A stretch of 64,000 nucleotides of DNA from Roseburia inulinivorans DSM 16841 (GCF_000174195.1 NZ_ACFY01000154.1:1-64000), one strand, 5' to 3'. Counted from the stretch's first letter, positions 8,664 to 19,160 are shown. Notes: generated from the letters alone by a model not told the origin. Program-made: numbers and translations.

Positions 8664-9989
8664 ATGAAATTATTATTTGTATCCCTCGGATGCGACAAAA
8701 ACTTAGTAGACACAGAATTTATGCTTGGAATGCTCCGTGATGACGGAATCGAGATCACGAATGATGAGACAGAGGCAGATATTATCATCGTCAACACCTG
8801 CTGCTTTATCAATGATGCCAAGGAAGAGAGTGTCAACACCATTTTAGAGATGGCAGAGTACAAAAAGACCGGTCCGTTAAAGGCTTTGATCGTAACCGGA
8901 TGTCTTGCACAGCGCTACAAGGAAGAGATCAAGACCGAGATCCCGGAGGTGGATGCTATACTTGGAACCAATTCCTACGAGGATATCGTAAAAGCTGTAC
9001 ATGAGGCGCTTGGCGGTACTTTTTATGAGAATTTCAAAACATTGGAGGGACTGCCGTCTATCCATACAAAGCGAAGCGTGACAACCGGTGGTCATTTCGC
9101 ATATTTAAAGATCGCAGAGGGCTGTAACAAACGCTGTACTTACTGTATCATTCCATATATCCGCGGCAATTACCGCAGTGTACCGATGGAAGATCTGATC
9201 GGCCAGGCAAAAGAGCTTGTTGCAAACGGCGCAAAAGAGCTGATTTTAGTTGCCCAGGAAACAACTCTTTACGGTATTGACCTCTACGGTGAAAAATCAT
9301 TGCACAAATTGCTGGACGAATTAAATAAGATCAATGGTTTATTCTGGATCCGCATTATGTACTGTTATCCGGAAGAAATCTATGAAGACTTAATTGATTC
9401 CATGATCCGCAACGAGAAAGTCTGCCATTACCTTGATATCCCGATCCAGCATTCCAATGACACAATGTTAAAGCGCATGGGACGAAGAACAAGTCATGAC
9501 GATCTGGTTCGTATCATCACACATTTGAGAGAGCGTATCCCGGATATCACATTGAGAACTACGTTGATCTGTGGTTTCCCTGGCGAGACACAGGAGATTC
9601 ACGAGGAACTCATGCAGTTTATCAATGACATGGAGTTTGACCGGTTGGGAGCGTTCACCTACTCACCGGAGGAGGGAACTCCGGCTGCTGCCTTCGAAGA
9701 TCAGGTGGATGAGGAACTGAAGAAGGACTGGCAGGCAGATGTCATGGAACTTCAGGAGGAAGTGATCTTTGATAAAAATGAAGAGATGAAGGGCAGAGAA
9801 CTTTATGTGTTTATCGAAGGACAGGTAGAGGATGATAATGCCTATGTTGGAAGAACCTACCGGGATGCTCCGGATATCGATGGCTATATTTTCATCAACA
9901 CGGACGAAACCCTTATGACCGGTGACATTGTTAAAGTAAAAGTCACAGGCGCTTACGAGTATGATTTAATTGGAGAAATCTGTCAGTAG
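8664..9989 (+). CDS. rimO: Ribosomal protein S12 methylthiotransferase
   Basis: A 441-residue radical SAM enzyme that methylthiolates an aspartate of ribosomal protein S12. The N-terminal MTTase domain opens with MKLLFVSLGCDKNLVDTE, the radical SAM cluster Cys154/Cys158/Cys161 is in GCNKRCTYC, and a C-terminal TRAM-like domain ends the protein. SLGCDKN and the TPAA-type C-terminal region separate RimO from MiaB. AGAGAG precedes 8664; an in-frame ATG at 8616 would start inside the upstream terminator and is rejected. Confidence 0.95.
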   Translation: MKLLFVSLGCDKNLVDTEFMLGMLRDDGIEITNDETEADIIIVNTCCFINDAKEESVNTILEMAEYKKTGPLKALIVTGCLAQRYKEEIKTEIPEVDAILGTNSYEDIVKAVHEALGGTFYENFKTLEGLPSIHTKRSVTTGGHFAYLKIAEGCNKRCTYCIIPYIRGNYRSVPMEDLIGQAKELVANGAKELILVAQETTLYGIDLYGEKSLHKLLDELNKINGLFWIRIMYCYPEEIYEDLIDSMIRNEKVCHYLDIPIQHSNDTMLKRMGRRTSHDDLVRIITHLRERIPDITLRTTLICGFPGETQEIHEELMQFINDMEFDRLGAFTYSPEEGTPAAAFEDQVDEELKKDWQADVMELQEEVIFDKNEEMKGRELYVFIEGQVEDDNAYVGRTYRDAPDIDGYIFINTDETLMTGDIVKVKVTGAYEYDLIGEICQ

Positions 9990-10011
9990 ATTTCAGAAAG
10001 AAGGAAAAACT

Positions 10012-10554
10012 ATGAATTTACCTAACAAATTAACAACTTTTCGTGTGATTCTCATTCCATTTTTTGTATTTTTTATGCTTGCACCAAATATGACAGGCAT
10101 CAATCATTACATTGCTGCTGCAATCTTTATTGTGGCAAGCCTTACCGATCTTCTGGATGGTAAAATTGCAAGAAAGTACAATCTTGTCACAAACTTTGGA
10201 AAGTTTATGGATCCGCTTGCAGACAAGCTTCTGGTGTGTTCTGCGATGATCTGCCTGATCCAGACCGGACAGCTTGCAGCATGGATCGTTGTCATTATTA
10301 TTGCAAGAGAGTTTATCATCAGCGGATTCCGTCTGATCGCATCCGACAACGGAGTTGTCATTGCAGCAAGTTACTGGGGCAAATTTAAGACTACATTCCA
10401 GATGTTAATGGTGATCGTGCTTATTTTAAATGTCCAGATGCCGTTTTTCCAGATCCTTGGGAAGATCCTTACCTATGCTGCCCTGATCCTTACGGTTGTG
10501 TCACTTATTGATTACATTGTAAAGAACAAAGATGTTTTAAAAGAGCAGAACTAG
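10012..10554 (+). CDS. pgsA: CDP-diacylglycerol-glycerol-3-phosphate 3-phosphatidyltransferase
   Basis: A 180-residue membrane enzyme making phosphatidylglycerol phosphate, the committed step to phosphatidylglycerol. The CDP-alcohol phosphotransferase motif is complete: Asp46, Asp49-Gly50, Ala53-Arg54, Gly63, Asp67, Asp71. Several hydrophobic helices follow and it ends with a lysine-rich tail. The start at 10012 has AAGGA 7-8 bases upstream and gives MNLPNKLT, as in homologues. It follows rimO by 22 bases, as in many Lachnospiraceae-type clusters. Confidence 0.95.
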   Translation: MNLPNKLTTFRVILIPFFVFFMLAPNMTGINHYIAAAIFIVASLTDLLDGKIARKYNLVTNFGKFMDPLADKLLVCSAMICLIQTGQLAAWIVVIIIAREFIISGFRLIASDNGVVIAASYWGKFKTTFQMLMVIVLILNVQMPFFQILGKILTYAALILTVVSLIDYIVKNKDVLKEQN

Positions 10555-10602
10555 ATACGATAAAGCATGATAGATTTTCTGTAAATAAGGAGAAGCGAAA
10601 AT

Positions 10603-11156
10603 ATGAGAATTATTGCTGGTACAGCAAGAAGCCTGCCATTGAAAACGATCGAGGGCATGGACACAAGACCAACAACAGACCGTATCAAAGAAACGTTATT
10701 TAATATGCTCCAGAATGATGTGCCGGGCTGCTATTTCCTTGATCTGTTTGCAGGAAGCGGACAGATCGGTTTAGAGGCAGTGAGCCGTGGTGCGAGATAT
10801 GCTGTTTTTGTGGAAAATAACAAAAAAGCATGCGCATGTATTGAGGACAATATCCATTTTACGAAGTTTGACAGGGAAACAAAATTGCTTCAGAGCGATG
10901 TCATTTCTGCTATCCGCAGCATGGAAGGAAAGTACAGGTTTGATGTCATTTTCATGGATCCTCCGTACAGGCACGAATATGAAAAAGAAGTGTTGGAATG
11001 TTTAAAAGATTCCTCTATTTTAAAAGAAGATACGCTGATCGTTGTCGAGGCATCATTAGATACTTCGTTTGATTATCTGAATGAGCTTGGCTTTACATTA
11101 AAAAATTAAAAACATATAAGACAAATGTTCACGCTTTTATCACAAAGGCAGAATAA
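10603..11156 (+). CDS. rsmD: 16S rRNA (guanine966-N2)-methyltransferase, frameshifted at C-terminus
   Basis: This SAM-dependent methyltransferase modifies G966 of 16S rRNA. The intact frame runs to 11109 (168 residues) with DLFAGSG (47-53) for SAM binding and DPPY (119-122) for catalysis. Homologues end in a conserved YKTN-type segment, which is present here only in the next frame (about 11112-11156). Adding one A to the A6 run at 11100-11105 restores it and gives about 184 residues, the normal length. The break is therefore probably a homopolymer error. AAGGAG precedes the start. Confidence 0.9.
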
Positions 11157-11160
11157 ATCA

Positions 11161-11187
11161 TCATAAATCCTGTCAACGGATTTATGA
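11161..11187. repeat. Inverted repeat between rsmD and coaD
   Basis: TCATAAATCC (11161-11170) and GGATTTATGA (11178-11187) form a 10-bp perfect stem with a 7-base loop. No T-run follows, so it is more likely an mRNA processing or stability hairpin than a terminator. Confidence 0.5.
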
Positions 11188-11214
11188 TTTGCAGTCTGGA
11201 AAGGCAGATACATT

Positions 11215-11700
11215 ATGAAAAAGGCAATTTATCCTGGCAGCTTTGACCCGCTGACCTTAGGACATATTGATATTATCAAAAGAGCATCCGGTATCGTAGA
11301 TGAACTCGTTGTCGGTGTGCTGAACAATAGTGCAAAAAACTCATTGTTTTCTCTGGATGAACGTGTTAGTATGATTGAAGAGATGACAAAAGATCTTCCA
11401 AATGTGTCTGTCACATCGTTTGACGGACTTTTGGTCGAGCATATGAAGCAGATTGGCGCTACCATTATTGTGCGTGGTCTGCGTGCAGTGACAGATTTTG
11501 AGTATGAATTGCAGATCGCACAGACGAACCATGTAGAGAGTCCGGAGGTGGAGACTATTTTTTTGACGGCAAGCCTTCAATATTCCTACTTAAGTTCCAC
11601 GATCGTGAAAGAATTCGCATCCTATGGAGGCGATATTTCCAAGTTTGTTCCTGCGCAGTTTATAGACAGAATTTATGCAAAATATAACATATCGAAATAA
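11215..11700 (+). CDS. coaD: Phosphopantetheine adenylyltransferase
   Basis: A 161-residue enzyme of coenzyme A synthesis converting 4'-phosphopantetheine to dephospho-Co[13 protein letters not shown] (residues 6-17) holds the nucleotidyltransferase TxGH motif and [11 protein letters not shown] the C-terminal (I/L)SST(K/I)-like motif. Length is normal. It follows rsmD as in most Firmicutes, and the next gene starts 12 bases after its stop. Confidence 0.97.
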   Translation: MKKAIYPGSFDPLTLGHIDIIKRASGIVDELVVGVLNNSAKNSLFSLDERVSMIEEMTKDLPNVSVTSFDGLLVEHMKQIGATIIVRGLRAVTDFEYELQIAQTNHVESPEVETIFLTASLQYSYLSSTIVKEFASYGGDISKFVPAQFIDRIYAKYNISK

Positions 11701-11712
11701 GGAGTGTTTCCT

Positions 11713-12321
11713 ATGGCAAGCAGAATCGAACAGATTATTGAAGAAATCGAAGAGTATATTGACGGTTGTAAATATCAGGCGTTATCCTCTTCAAAAATTA
11801 TTGTGAACAAGGACGAGTTAGAAGAACTTTTAAATGAACTCCGTTCCAAAACACCGGAAGAGATCAAACGTTATCAGAAGATCATCAGCAACAAAGAGGC
11901 TATTTTAGCAGATGCACAGGCAAAGGCAGATGCGATCATTGCAAAAGCCCAGGTGAAAACGGACGAGCTTGTAAGTGAACATCAGATTATGCAACAGGCA
12001 TATGCGCAGGCAAACGAAGTTGTTATGATCGCGACCAAGCAGGCACAGGAAATTTTAGATAATGCGACCAACGATGCAAACAATATCCGTATGGGCGCTA
12101 TGCAGTATACAGATGATATTTTAAGAAATCTGGAGATATCAATCTCTCATGCAATGGATTCTGCAAAGGCAAGACATGAGAATTATATGTCATCACTGCA
12201 GGAGTTTTATGATGTTGTATCTTCCAACCGTGCAGAATTAAATCCGGCGGCAGAGGATGCTGTTTCAGACAACACAGAGAATCTGCCTAAGATTGACATT
12301 TCTTCTGATATGTTAAAATAA
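11713..12321 (+). CDS. Coiled-coil protein resembling ATPase stator subunits, function unknown
   Basis: A 202-residue soluble protein. Residues 55-135 are an Ala/Gln/Lys-rich heptad-like coiled coil (for example ADAQAKADAIIAKAQVKTD) of the kind that leads to annotation as F0F1/V-type ATPase subunit B/H-like or DivIVA-like. It has no membrane segment and no ATP synthase genes nearby, so a structural role is more likely than a rotor role. AAGGAG about 9 bases upstream fixes 11713 rather than the GTG at 11704. It follows coaD closely and its end overlaps convergent ylbJ by 9 bases. Confidence 0.7.
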   Translation: MASRIEQIIEEIEEYIDGCKYQALSSSKIIVNKDELEELLNELRSKTPEEIKRYQKIISNKEAILADAQAKADAIIAKAQVKTDELVSEHQIMQQAYAQANEVVMIATKQAQEILDNATNDANNIRMGAMQYTDDILRNLEISISHAMDSAKARHENYMSSLQEFYDVVSSNRAELNPAAEDAVSDNTENLPKIDISSDMLK

Positions 12322-13230
12322 AAATACACTGACTGCGACAGCGAGCAGGAAAGTACATAGTGTGAGAAACAGTTTTACAAGACAGTATTTTTTCATGGAC
12401 AGAGAGGTTCCTTTTACCATGGAAGATGTCTGGGCGATACCGCTTAATCCACCGAAGGCGGTGGCGGTCATTGCAAGGATATATTTGGTTTGAATACTCC
12501 AGTCTGTGTTGGTGAGACAGTTGATCCCGTTGGTGATTTCAAGAACGTTTTCCAACAGGATCAGGACAGGCTTTGGCAACGGAAGTTTTTCTACCAGTGA
12601 GATCAGGATTGAGAATAGCATGATATATCCACCGATCCTGACAAGTGTTTCGAAACCGTTCATAATGGCGGCATCTATGATCTTAAAAGTTATTTGAGAT
12701 TGGGATGCCGTTTTTTTCTGCCTGTTTTCCTCTTTTTTTCTGTGCAATAATAACATACCGAGTATCAGTGCAGGGGTATATAGGATGAAAATACTGATTC
12801 CGAACATTCCTGTGAGCTGTAACTGCTGCAACAAAATATAACTTCCGATAAAAACCGGACTGATGTTATTGGTGATGTAAAATAAAATTTCAGCCTCTTT
12901 CGGATGAATTTTATTTGCCTTTAAAAGTTCGGCGCAGTTTTTGCTTCCCATTGGAAAGCCGAATAAAAAACCGCTGCACAAAATAAATACGCCTTCCCCG
13001 CTGACAGGCATAAAGAAACGGAAATATTTCGTCAGGTGCTTTGTGAGGGCATCCATGTAGCCAGAATGAATCAAAACATTGGATATTATGGCGAAGGGCA
13101 GAAGGGTGGGAAGCACTTTTTCATACCAGAGCATCAGACCATTTCTGGATGCGTTTACAGCATCTGCCGGATAAAGCAGGATATATGCAGTTAAAATAAG
13201 AATGGCAAAGCATATAAATTTCTTTTTCAT
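12313..13230 (-). CDS. ylbJ: Sporulation integral membrane protein YlbJ
   Basis: A 305-residue polytopic membrane protein with 7-8 hydrophobic segments and two Gate/nucleoside-recognition type repeats (VLPTLLPFAIISNVLI near residue 40 and the GLSGIAQTSSMVKGT block near the end). YlbJ is needed for sporulation in Bacillus subtilis, where it also lies next to coaD (ylbI), so both sequence and position agree. It runs against the coaD transcript with a 9-base overlap. The start is followed by a typical membrane-insertion helix. Confidence 0.88.
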   Translation of the reverse strand: MKKKFICFAILILTAYILLYPADAVNASRNGLMLWYEKVLPTLLPFAIISNVLIHSGYMDALTKHLTKYFRFFMPVSGEGVFILCSGFLFGFPMGSKNCAELLKANKIHPKEAEILFYITNNISPVFIGSYILLQQLQLTGMFGISIFILYTPALILGMLLLHRKKEENRQKKTASQSQITFKIIDAAIMNGFETLVRIGGYIMLFSILISLVEKLPLPKPVLILLENVLEITNGINCLTNTDWSIQTKYILAMTATAFGGLSGIAQTSSMVKGTSLSMKKYCLVKLFLTLCTFLLAVAVSVFLF

Positions 13231-13309
13231 AGTAAAATATATTGTTTTGAATTGTAAAAATGTAATTTGTTTGTAACTTTCGTAACATTTATCAGGAAAG
13301 AGTGGGGAT

Positions 13310-14194
13310 GTGATTTTGCTGCAACAGAGATTTCTTCGTGATCTGTTACTTTTTATGCTGGTGGTTCTTATTAATGTATATCTTGGAATCTACATTGATA
13401 GTGAAGCGCTTAAGAAAAACTGTTTTCCTTATGAAACAGCGTTTGAAAATTTCCGAGATGAAGAAGTATCAGAAGAGGTAATAAATTCTTTTCTGTATGA
13501 TTCGGAACCTATGGAAGAGAGTGATATTACGGAACAGAAAATCAAATCTGTAAAATATGCAGACTTCGCAAAGCTCAGTGAATACCTTGCAATGTACTTC
13601 GCCTTAAATAATACCTGTTCGGATTCTGATTTATTAGAAGAAAATATTTCTTTTGTGAAAGAACATCAGCCGGAAAAATTTGAACGGATCCAAAGCAAGA
13701 TTGAAGCGATGTGGACGGATGCGGTTTTGTTTCCGGTAGGAGCAATTGAAAATGAACCCGGAGCAACCGTGGACTTTGCAAATTCATGGCGACAGAGCAG
13801 AACCTTTGGAGGAGACCGGTTCCATGAAGGCTGTGATATTATGGCGTCTGTGAACCAGCGTGGTATTTATCCGATTTACAGCGTATCGGATGGGGTTGTG
13901 GAAAATATCGGATGGCTGCGGCTTGGCGGTTACCGCATTGGAATCCGGAGCAGGCATGGCGCTTATTTTTATTATGCACATCTCTCGGATTATGCAAAAG
14001 ATTTCCAGATCGGAGAAGAAGTGAAAGCAGGAACTCTGATTGGCTTTATGGGAGATACCGGGTATAGCGATACTCCTGGTACAACCGGAAATTTTCCGGT
14101 GCATCTTCATTTTGGAGTGTATTTTGATGATGAATCCGGAAAGGAGTTTAGTGTGAACCCTTTCCCCCTGCTCCGCTATTTAAAATCATTGTAA
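13310..14194 (+). CDS. Membrane-anchored M23 family metallopeptidase
   Basis: A 294-residue protein with an N-terminal membrane anchor (about residues 9-28), an acidic linker, and a C-terminal lysostaphin-type peptidase domain. The zinc and catalytic residues appear in order: HEGCD (first His and Asp), YYAH, and HLHFG. M23 enzymes cut cross-bridges or stems of peptidoglycan outside the membrane. It starts with GTG close after a GGGGA box. Monocistronic, divergent from ylbJ; target bond unknown. Similarity to sporulation SpoIIQ-like M23 proteins is possible but not shown. Confidence 0.85.
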   Translation: MILLQQRFLRDLLLFMLVVLINVYLGIYIDSEALKKNCFPYETAFENFRDEEVSEEVINSFLYDSEPMEESDITEQKIKSVKYADFAKLSEYLAMYFALNNTCSDSDLLEENISFVKEHQPEKFERIQSKIEAMWTDAVLFPVGAIENEPGATVDFANSWRQSRTFGGDRFHEGCDIMASVNQRGIYPIYSVSDGVVENIGWLRLGGYRIGIRSRHGAYFYYAHLSDYAKDFQIGEEVKAGTLIGFMGDTGYSDTPGTTGNFPVHLHFGVYFDDESGKEFSVNPFPLLRYLKSL

Positions 14195-14305
14195 TAGAAA
14201 GCAGACCTATGCTAAAATAATTTTATACATTTTATGAAATTTGGAATGATCGATCAGGAAAATGCCACATCATTACAGACAATAGAAAAAGGAAAGAACG
14301 AACTT

Positions 14306-15019
14306 ATGCGCTTGGATAAATTTTTAACAGAGATGGGTCTTGGTACCCGCTCAGAAGTAAAGAAGATTTTGAAAACAAAACAGATCACAGTCAATGGAGA
14401 GATCGTTACAAAACCGGAAACAAAGGTTGCACCGGAAAACGACCAGATATCTTATAAAGGTGAACCGGTCACTTACTGTGAATACGAATATTATCTTTTT
14501 TATAAACCGGCAGGGTGTGTGACTGCAACGGAAGATCAGCTGCATAAGACGGTTATGGATTACCTGACCGATACGGTGCGCTCTGATTTATTTCCGGTAG
14601 GACGGCTGGACATTGATACGGAAGGTCTGCTTCTGATCACAAATGATGGGGCTTTGGCACATGATCTGTTAAGCCCCGCAAAACATGTAGAAAAGACATA
14701 CTATGCAGTTATCGATGGCGTAGTTACAGAAAAAGATGTCAACAGCTTTGAAAACGGGGTTGACATTGGAGAGGAAAAGCTGACAAAACCCGGCAAATTA
14801 CGCATCCTAAAAAGTGAACCAGAATCAGAAATTGAGTTAACAATTACAGAAGGCAGATTCCATCAGGTGAAACGAATGTTTGAGGCAGTCGGAAAGAAGG
14901 TTTTATATTTAAAACGTATTTCCATGGGGCCATTGCAGCTTACCGATGATTTAAAGCCGGGAGAATATCGCCCGCTCACAGAGGAAGAGATTACTGCATT
15001 GAAAATTGTGAATAAATAA
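14306..15019 (+). CDS. RsuA/RluB-type pseudouridine synthase
   Basis: A 237-residue protein: S4 RNA-binding domain (residues 1-48, MRLDKFLTEMGLGTRSEVKK) followed by the catalytic domain with Asp102 in GRLDIDTEGLLL and the C-terminal GRFHQVKRMF motif. It isomerises a uridine in rRNA, most like the small-subunit U516 enzyme RsuA by length and motif order. In-frame codons reach back to 14234, but AAGGAAAG before 14306 and the S4 start favour this ATG. Confidence 0.88.
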   Translation: MRLDKFLTEMGLGTRSEVKKILKTKQITVNGEIVTKPETKVAPENDQISYKGEPVTYCEYEYYLFYKPAGCVTATEDQLHKTVMDYLTDTVRSDLFPVGRLDIDTEGLLLITNDGALAHDLLSPAKHVEKTYYAVIDGVVTEKDVNSFENGVDIGEEKLTKPGKLRILKSEPESEIELTITEGRFHQVKRMFEAVGKKVLYLKRISMGPLQLTDDLKPGEYRPLTEEEITALKIVNK

Positions 15020-15082
15020 GTTATAATATTAAGGTTGCTATTTTGCAGAAAATTTTATTTTTAGATAGAAAGGTTATCACAA

Positions 15083-17074
15083 ATGAGTCATGGATTTTTA
15101 CCGATCAGTAAAGAAGATATGAAAGAAGCTGGCATCGAACAGCTTGACTTTGTATATATCTGTGGAGACGCTTACGTAGATCATCCATCTTTTGGACATG
15201 CCATTATTTCACGAATTTTGGAGGCTCATGGCTATAAAGTCGGGATCATTGCCCAGCCGGACTGGAAAGACAGAGAATCCATTAACCGGTTAGGCGAACC
15301 ACGGCTCGGCTTTCTTGTTTCAGCCGGAAATATGGACTCTATGGTCAATCATTATTCCGTTTCCAAGAAAAGAAGAACCACGGATGCATTTACACCGGGC
15401 GGTGTGATGGGAAAAAGACCGGATTATGCCACGATTGTATATTGTAATCTGATTCGACAGACCTATAAACATAAGCCAATCATCATTGGTGGAATCGAGG
15501 CAAGCTTGCGTCGTCTGGCACATTATGATTACTGGTCAAATAAGTTAAAACGTTCCATTCTGCTCGATTCCGGTGCAGATCTTATCTCCTATGGAATGGG
15601 TGAACACAGTATCGTTGAGATTGCGGACGCTTTAGACAGCGGTCTGGATATTAAGGACATCACCTTCATTGATGGAACTGTTTATAAGACGAGAGACCGT
15701 GAGAGCATTTACGATGCAATCGAGCTGCCACATTTTGAGGCTTTAAAAGCAGATAAATTAGAGTATGCAAAGAGTTTTTACATACAGTACAGCAATACCG
15801 ATCCTTTTTCCGGAAAACGGTTGTTCGAGACTTACGATGAAAAGCTGTTTGTCGTACAGAACCCACCGGCAAAACCATTGACACAGTCGGAGATGGATTC
15901 CGTTTACGCACTTCCTTATATGAGAGATTATCATCCTTCTTATAAAGAACTTGGCGGAGTTCCGGCGATTGAAGAAGTGAAATTCTCACTGATCAGCAAC
16001 CGTGGCTGCTATGGTGGCTGCAGTTTCTGCGCGCTGACTTTCCATCAGGGAAGAATTATCCAGACGAGAAGCCACGAATCTATTTTAGCGGAGGCAAACA
16101 AGATCATCTGGGATCCTGACTTTAAAGGTTATATCCATGATGTAGGTGGTCCGACTGCGAATTTCCGTGCGCCGGCGTGCGACAAGCAAATGACAAAAGG
16201 TGCCTGTCCGCATAAGCAGTGTCTTTTCCCGAAGCCTTGCCAAAATTTGAAAGTGGATCATTCCGATTATCTGAAACTGCTCCGGAAACTGCGGGAGCTT
16301 CCAAATGTGAAGAAAGTATTCATCCGTTCGGGTATCCGTTTCGATTATCTGATTTATGATAATGACCGCACTTTTCTGCGGGAACTGTGTGAGCACCATG
16401 TCAGTGGACAGTTAAAGGTTGCACCGGAACACATTTCCGACGCAGTTTTAGAGAAAATGGGCAAGCCGGGTGTGGATGTCTATAACCGGTTTGTAAAAGC
16501 CTATAAAGATATGAATGAAAAGATTGGTAAAAAGCAGTATCTGGTTCCATATCTGATGTCCTCCCACCCTGGTTCCACCTTGAAGGAGGCAGTGGAGCTT
16601 GCAGAATTTTTGAGGGATCTGGGATATATGCCGGAGCAGGTGCAGGATTTTTATCCAACCCCTTCCACGATCTCAACCTGTATGTATTACACAGGTGTTG
16701 ATCCGAGAAATATGCAGCCAATCTATGTCGCGGTCAATCCGCATGAGAAGGCAATGCAGCGCGCATTGATCCAGTACCGGAATCCGAAGAATTACGATCT
16801 TGTCTATGAGGCACTGGTAAAAGCAGGAAGGACAGATCTGATCGGATTTGATAAGAAATGTCTGATCCGTCCAAGACAGGGTGAGTATCAAAACCATGGG
16901 GAACGCAATATGCGCCATGATGGAAAAAAGGGCAGGACAGATCAGAAACCTGCAAAGAAAAAGACTATCCGGAATGTGCATAACAAGAAAGCCTCTGGAA
17001 CGAACATGAATAAATCTGCAAAGAACCGTGCGGATCACAGCAATCCTCAAAGATCTGTCAGAAAGAAAAAATAA
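15083..17074 (+). CDS. YgiQ family radical SAM protein
   Basis: A 663-residue protein with the long N-terminal UPF0313 domain ([26 protein letters not shown]), the radical SAM cluster Cys309/Cys313/Cys316 ([10 protein letters not shown]) and a C-terminal DUF3362 domain ([10 protein letters not shown]). The last 60 residues are a Lys/Arg/Asn-rich, probably disordered tail. The reaction of YgiQ proteins is not established. GAAAGG lies upstream. It sits between two pseudouridine synthase genes, all in one direction. Confidence 0.92.
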   Translation: MSHGFLPISKEDMKEAGIEQLDFVYICGDAYVDHPSFGHAIISRILEAHGYKVGIIAQPDWKDRESINRLGEPRLGFLVSAGNMDSMVNHYSVSKKRRTTDAFTPGGVMGKRPDYATIVYCNLIRQTYKHKPIIIGGIEASLRRLAHYDYWSNKLKRSILLDSGADLISYGMGEHSIVEIADALDSGLDIKDITFIDGTVYKTRDRESIYDAIELPHFEALKADKLEYAKSFYIQYSNTDPFSGKRLFETYDEKLFVVQNPPAKPLTQSEMDSVYALPYMRDYHPSYKELGGVPAIEEVKFSLISNRGCYGGCSFCALTFHQGRIIQTRSHESILAEANKIIWDPDFKGYIHDVGGPTANFRAPACDKQMTKGACPHKQCLFPKPCQNLKVDHSDYLKLLRKLRELPNVKKVFIRSGIRFDYLIYDNDRTFLRELCEHHVSGQLKVAPEHISDAVLEKMGKPGVDVYNRFVKAYKDMNEKIGKKQYLVPYLMSSHPGSTLKEAVELAEFLRDLGYMPEQVQDFYPTPSTISTCMYYTGVDPRNMQPIYVAVNPHEKAMQRALIQYRNPKNYDLVYEALVKAGRTDLIGFDKKCLIRPRQGEYQNHGERNMRHDGKKGRTDQKPAKKKTIRNVHNKKASGTNMNKSAKNRADHSNPQRSVRKKK

Positions 17075-17094
17075 GAAAGCGAACCTGACTTTAT

Positions 17095-18077
17095 ATGAAA
17101 CAGTTTACGATCAGCCCCAACGAATCCGGGCAGCGTTTTGACAAATATTTAAAAAATTATTGAGCAATGCATCCGGCAGTTTTGTATACAAGATGCTGCG
17201 CAAAAAGAATATCACCTTAAATGACCGCAAAGCAGATGGAACAGAAAAATTAAATGCGGGAGACCTTGTAAAATTATTTTTGTCCGATGAAACTTTTGAA
17301 AAATTTTCCGGTAAAGATGAGACAAATTCCGGCTACATGAAGTTAAAGTCCATTGATTCAGGCAGACTTCAGGTTGTTTATGAAGATGATGATGTGATCA
17401 TTATTAACAAACCATCCGGGATGCTTTCACAGAAGGCGGTTCCGGAGGATATTTCGGCAAATGAATATATTCTTTCTTATTTGATCCGAAAAGGTGCCTT
17501 AAGTGAGGAGCAGTTCAAAACATTTAAACCATCCATCTGCAACCGCTTAGACCGGAACACATCCGGGCTTTTGATCGCAGGAAAAACGTTAAAGGGACTT
17601 CAGACAATGGCGGAAGCGTTAAAAAAACGTACTGTCCAGAAATATTACCGTTGTATTGTAAAAGGAGAGCTGCGCGAAAAAACGCATTTGAAAGGCTACC
17701 TGTCCAAAGATGAACAGAACAATAAGGTGAAAGTTGTTTCCCATATCCGCCCGGAGGAAAAAGCAGATTATCTGCCAATTGAAACGGAATACCGCCCGGT
17801 GGCAGTTTCGAATGGATATACGGAACTTGAAGTCCATCTTATTACCGGCCGATCCCACCAGATCCGTGCACATCTTGCGTCCATCGGTCATCCGATCGTC
17901 GGGGATGGGAAATATGGTGATCTGAGAACGAACGAACGTTTCCGTAAAGAGGTTCATGTTCGTTCTCAACTGCTTCATGCTTACCGTATTGTATTGGAAG
18001 ACGGAAGAGAAGTGATCGCACCGTCCGGCAGGGAATTTGAGGATGCATGGGACTATATACAGACATCATCCTTTTAA
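17095..18077 (+). CDS. RluA family pseudouridine synthase (RluC-like), frameshifted near start
   Basis: The catalytic domain carries HRLD-type NRLDRNTSGLL with the catalytic Asp, and GRSHQIRAHLASIGHPIVGD. The intact frame opens at 17160, but an ATG at 17095 begins the expected S4 domain (SGQRFDKYL) in another frame; adding one A to the A6 run at 17151-17156 joins them, giving about 327 residues. It likely modifies 23S rRNA at the RluC sites, though family members are not separable by eye. Its 3' end overlaps the convergent gene by 12 bases. Confidence 0.88.
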
Positions 18078-18677
18078 TTCCAGAGTTGGAGCGGCATCGA
18101 TAATATCCTGCAATGGTGTCCATGACATCAGATCGCCGGAATTATCGGAGCCGCTGTCATCGTCTGCTTTTCGTTCAAATCCATTGTCACCGTTGTGCTT
18201 CCGCTGTTTTTTTACCTCCTCCGGTGTGTCCGGAAGTCTGTGGTAAGCAGAAGAGTGGTGAAATTCTTTGGAAATCTCATTGAAAGCTGCAACCAGACAT
18301 TCTTTATCCGGATCATCGTCCGGGATTCCATTTAAAGCTGCGGCAATATAGCTGTCTGCCTCCTGCTTGGATTTTGCATGTTTTAACTGGTTTTCAAGCA
18401 TTTCAGCCATTTTCTGAATGCGGAGTGCATGCTGATATTCATCCGGATAATTCATCCGCAGAAATTCCATCTCCTGTGCCGTCAGTTTTTTGCCGTGCTT
18501 TAATTTGTTTACAATATGCTGCAGTTTCTGCTGCTTTTTATCTTCCGTGTCCGCATTGTTCGTGCCCTGCGTGACTTTTTGCATATACTGTAAAAGTGCG
18601 TTATCAGCCGTTGGAACATTTTTTGACAGTAAGGAAGAATGATTGTTCTCTGTGAGAATGTTCAGATTTATTTGCAT
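18066..18677 (-). CDS. Conserved helical protein of unknown function
   Basis: A 203-residue soluble protein starting MQINLNILTENNHSSLLSKN. The centre is helical and rich in Lys/Gln/Glu (KLKHGKKLTAQEMEFLRMNYPDEYQ), and the C-terminus is acidic and probably disordered, rich in Asp/Ser/Gly. No signal peptide, membrane segment or catalytic motif is visible. GGGAGG is 8 bases before the chosen ATG, so upstream in-frame codons to 18719 are dropped. It is convergent with the pseudouridine synthase (12-base overlap). Confidence 0.6.
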   Translation of the reverse strand: MQINLNILTENNHSSLLSKNVPTADNALLQYMQKVTQGTNNADTEDKKQQKLQHIVNKLKHGKKLTAQEMEFLRMNYPDEYQHALRIQKMAEMLENQLKHAKSKQEADSYIAAALNGIPDDDPDKECLVAAFNEISKEFHHSSAYHRLPDTPEEVKKQRKHNGDNGFERKADDDSGSDNSGDLMSWTPLQDIIDAAPTLELKG

Positions 18678-18731
18678 AAGAATGACCTCCCCGATTCTTT
18701 GCATTGTATATCGGCACATTCTAACGTTTTT

Positions 18732-19103
18732 TTACTTGGAAACACTGTTTATGTGACGTTTGATCGCTTCAAAACTTTCGGCGCTGACATCATGTTCAAT
18801 CTTACATGCATCTTCTGCTGCAATGCGGGGATCAACCCCCAGCATGACAAGCCAGCTTGAAAGAGTGGTATGGCGTTCATAAATCTTCTCAGCGACTTCA
18901 CGTCCGGATTCTGTAAGGTGAATATATCCTTCAGGGCTTACGGTAATAAAGCCATTTTCCCGGAGATTCTTCATTGCTACGCTGACGCTTGGTTTTTTGA
19001 AATTCATCTCATTTGCAATGTCAATGGAACGAACATTTCCCAGCCTATGATTCAGCACCAGAATGGTCTCCAGATAATTTTCAACTGATTCATTCATTAC
19101 CAT
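18732..19103 (-). CDS. DtxR/MntR family metal-dependent transcriptional regulator
   Basis: A 123-residue regulator. Residues 3-65 form the winged helix (NESVENYLETI, IANEMNFKKPSVSVAMKNL with the recognition helix), and residues 66-123 the dimerisation and metal-binding part (YERHTTL, EDACKIEHDVS), with MntR-like Glu/His ligands. These repress Mn or Fe uptake genes when metal is bound. There is no SH3-like third domain, as in MntR. GGGAGG precedes the start at 19103; the longer frame to 19187 is rejected because it reads through the promoter region. No transporter gene is adjacent. Confidence 0.85.
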   Translation of the reverse strand: MVMNESVENYLETILVLNHRLGNVRSIDIANEMNFKKPSVSVAMKNLRENGFITVSPEGYIHLTESGREVAEKIYERHTTLSSWLVMLGVDPRIAAEDACKIEHDVSAESFEAIKRHINSVSK

Positions 19104-19133
19104 AAAAATAATACCTCCCACAAAACTTCTGTA

Positions 19134-19160
19134 TTTATCAATGTATGATTCTTTGATAAA
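19134..19160. promoter_or_regulatory. Candidate operator upstream of the DtxR-like regulator
   Basis: Perfect 8-bp arms TTTATCAA (19134-19141) and TTGATAAA (19153-19160) with an 11-base spacer, 31 bases from the regulator's start. Autoregulatory palindromes are common for this family, but the site was not matched to a known consensus. Confidence 0.4.
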